In this document: in pieces, positions 5,351 to 5,742 of the stretch
How the letters are laid out: every line of letters starts with the position of its first letter
How positions within the stretch are numbered: the stretch's first letter is position 1
The notes under the pieces: generated by a model
Told to the model about the DNA's origin: nothing
Seen by the model: the letters and a program-made list of their open reading frames with translations, nothing else
Databases searched by the model: none
Assembly (NCBI GenBank): GCA_035499415.1
Contig: DATJYV010000013.1
Span: 1-5,742 of the forward strand
Length of the DNA stretch: 5,742 nucleotides
Reading direction: 5' to 3'
From: DATJYV01 sp035499415
GTDB lineage: Bacteria; Bacteroidota; Ignavibacteria; UBA10030
Program-made: the position numbers and the translations under genes

Positions 5351-5432
5351 CGCTCCGCCCAATTATCCAATTACCCAGCTATCAAATCACCAAATAACCT
5401 TTGCTCTACATCGCCCATTGGCGCGGTACCCA
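5351..5432 (+). repeat. Duplicated tRNA-Cys upstream region plus 5' end, copy 2
   Basis: This is the counterpart of 5171-5253 and directly precedes and enters the intact tRNA-Cys. It probably carries whatever promoter the tRNA uses; no clear -35/-10 pair could be assigned. Confidence 0.85.
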
Positions 5433-5491
5433 AGTGGTAAGGGAGAGGTCTGCAAAACCTTTATGCGCCGGTTCGAATCCGGCCCGCGCCT
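5420..5491 (+). tRNA. tRNA-Cys (anticodon GCA)
   Basis: The acceptor is GGCGCGG (5420-5426) with CCGCGCC (5484-5490), and the D-stem is CCC/GGG. The anticodon loop CTGCAAA has anticodon GCA at 5452-5454. The T-stem is GCCGG (5467-5471) with CCGGC (5479-5483) and loop TTCGAAT. The discriminator is T5491 and CCA is not encoded. The gene is intact, unlike its upstream half-copy. No terminator is visible after it. Confidence 0.96.
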
Positions 5492-5530
5492 CAAGAACAA
5501 CAATCCGCGAGAAGAGATTAAACCCAACAG

Positions 5531-5566
5531 TCATTGCGAGGCGCGCATCATGCGCCGAAGCAATCT
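5531..5566. repeat. Palindromic intergenic repeat, CATTGCGAG...GAAGCAATC type
   Basis: Two nested stems, ATTGC (5533-5537) with GCAAT (5560-5564) and GGCGC (5540-5544) with GCGCC (5552-5556), form an interrupted hairpin. Sequences of this CATTGCGAG/GCAATC form are familiar as dispersed intergenic repeats in several bacterial phyla. The core GCCGAAG is at 5554-5560. Confidence 0.65.
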
Positions 5567-5583
5567 GATCTCATGCGCTTGCC

Positions 5584-5615
5584 CCTGCCTGCGTGCTTGC
5601 ACTTCGGCAGGCAGG
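5584..5615. repeat. 32-bp palindromic element, copy 2
   Basis: Its arms are the same as at 5254-5285 (CCTGCCTGC/GCAGGCAGG), it has the same length, and its middle is GTGCTTGCACTTCG. The ten-base apex differs from copy 1 but is again self-complementary (GTG/CAC in place of GGC/GCC), and the TTCG that follows is conserved. It lies 93 bp after tRNA-Cys. Confidence 0.85.
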
Positions 5616-5664
5616 CGCCGTGCTTCACCTTGTGGCGGATCTGCGTTCGAAAGAGCTCTCCTCA

Positions 5665-5715
5665 TAGAGTCAGACGGCGGTCTGACTCCACAAATCCGAC
5701 GGCCGTCTGACTCTA
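5665..5715. repeat. Inverted repeat cluster with GTCTGACTC arms
   Basis: A 14-bp perfect inverted repeat joins 5665-5678 and 5702-5715. Inside it GAGTCAGAC (5667-5675) also pairs with GTCTGACTC (5680-5688) around GGCG. The left arm can thus pair with either of two right arms. The window ends in similar sequence, so the cluster may continue. No gene is seen from 5492 to the end. Confidence 0.8.
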
Positions 5716-5742
5716 CGGCGGACGTATGGCTCTACAACGGCC

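Noticed and set aside
4503..5400. CRISPR array
   Set aside because: Repeat units are 7-8 bp and degenerate, contiguous without spacers, and no cas gene is present.

Overview
This is a bacterial chromosomal window of about 5.7 kb with two halves. Positions 1-4261 hold five plus-strand housekeeping genes with little free space: tgt (queuosine tRNA modification), yajC (Sec accessory subunit), ribBA (riboflavin synthesis), greA (transcript cleavage factor) and a CYTH-domain protein. Coding DNA is GC-rich. Three of the five genes appear to start at TTG, and tgt, yajC and greA have clear Shine-Dalgarno sites. The gene content does not fix a phylum. A lineage near Ignavibacteria/Chlorobi is a guess from general impression, not something the sequence proves.

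Layout: 1-250 is repeat-rich leader DNA. tgt and yajC are 42 bp apart and probably co-transcribed, and ribBA follows after an 86-bp spacer built of degenerate 7-bp units. An intrinsic terminator lies between ribBA and greA, and a second weaker hairpin with a T8 tract touches the greA ribosome site. greA and the CYTH gene are 31 bp apart and may form one unit. The genes serve separate core functions (tRNA modification, secretion, cofactor synthesis, transcription) and do not form a dedicated pathway.

Positions 4262-5742 contain no convincing protein gene. They hold tRNA-Gly(GCC) with a good sigma-70 promoter, an apparent stand-alone small RNA of about 120 nt with a near-consensus promoter, a symmetric hairpin and a strong terminator, and tRNA-Cys(GCA). 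The rest is dense repeat DNA: degenerate 7-bp and 8-bp arrays in both orientations, and a set of small hairpins sharing the core GCCGAAG/CTTCGGC.

The most notable signal is that both tRNA genes have partial duplicates next to such hairpins. A 5'-half copy of tRNA-Cys with its upstream DNA lies about 180 bp upstream and is split in the D-arm by exactly 32 bp of hairpin element; removing those 32 bp restores the tRNA reading. The 3' tail of tRNA-Gly is repeated 149 bp downstream, directly after another hairpin. This suggests a small palindromic element that inserts at, or is copied with, tRNA genes.
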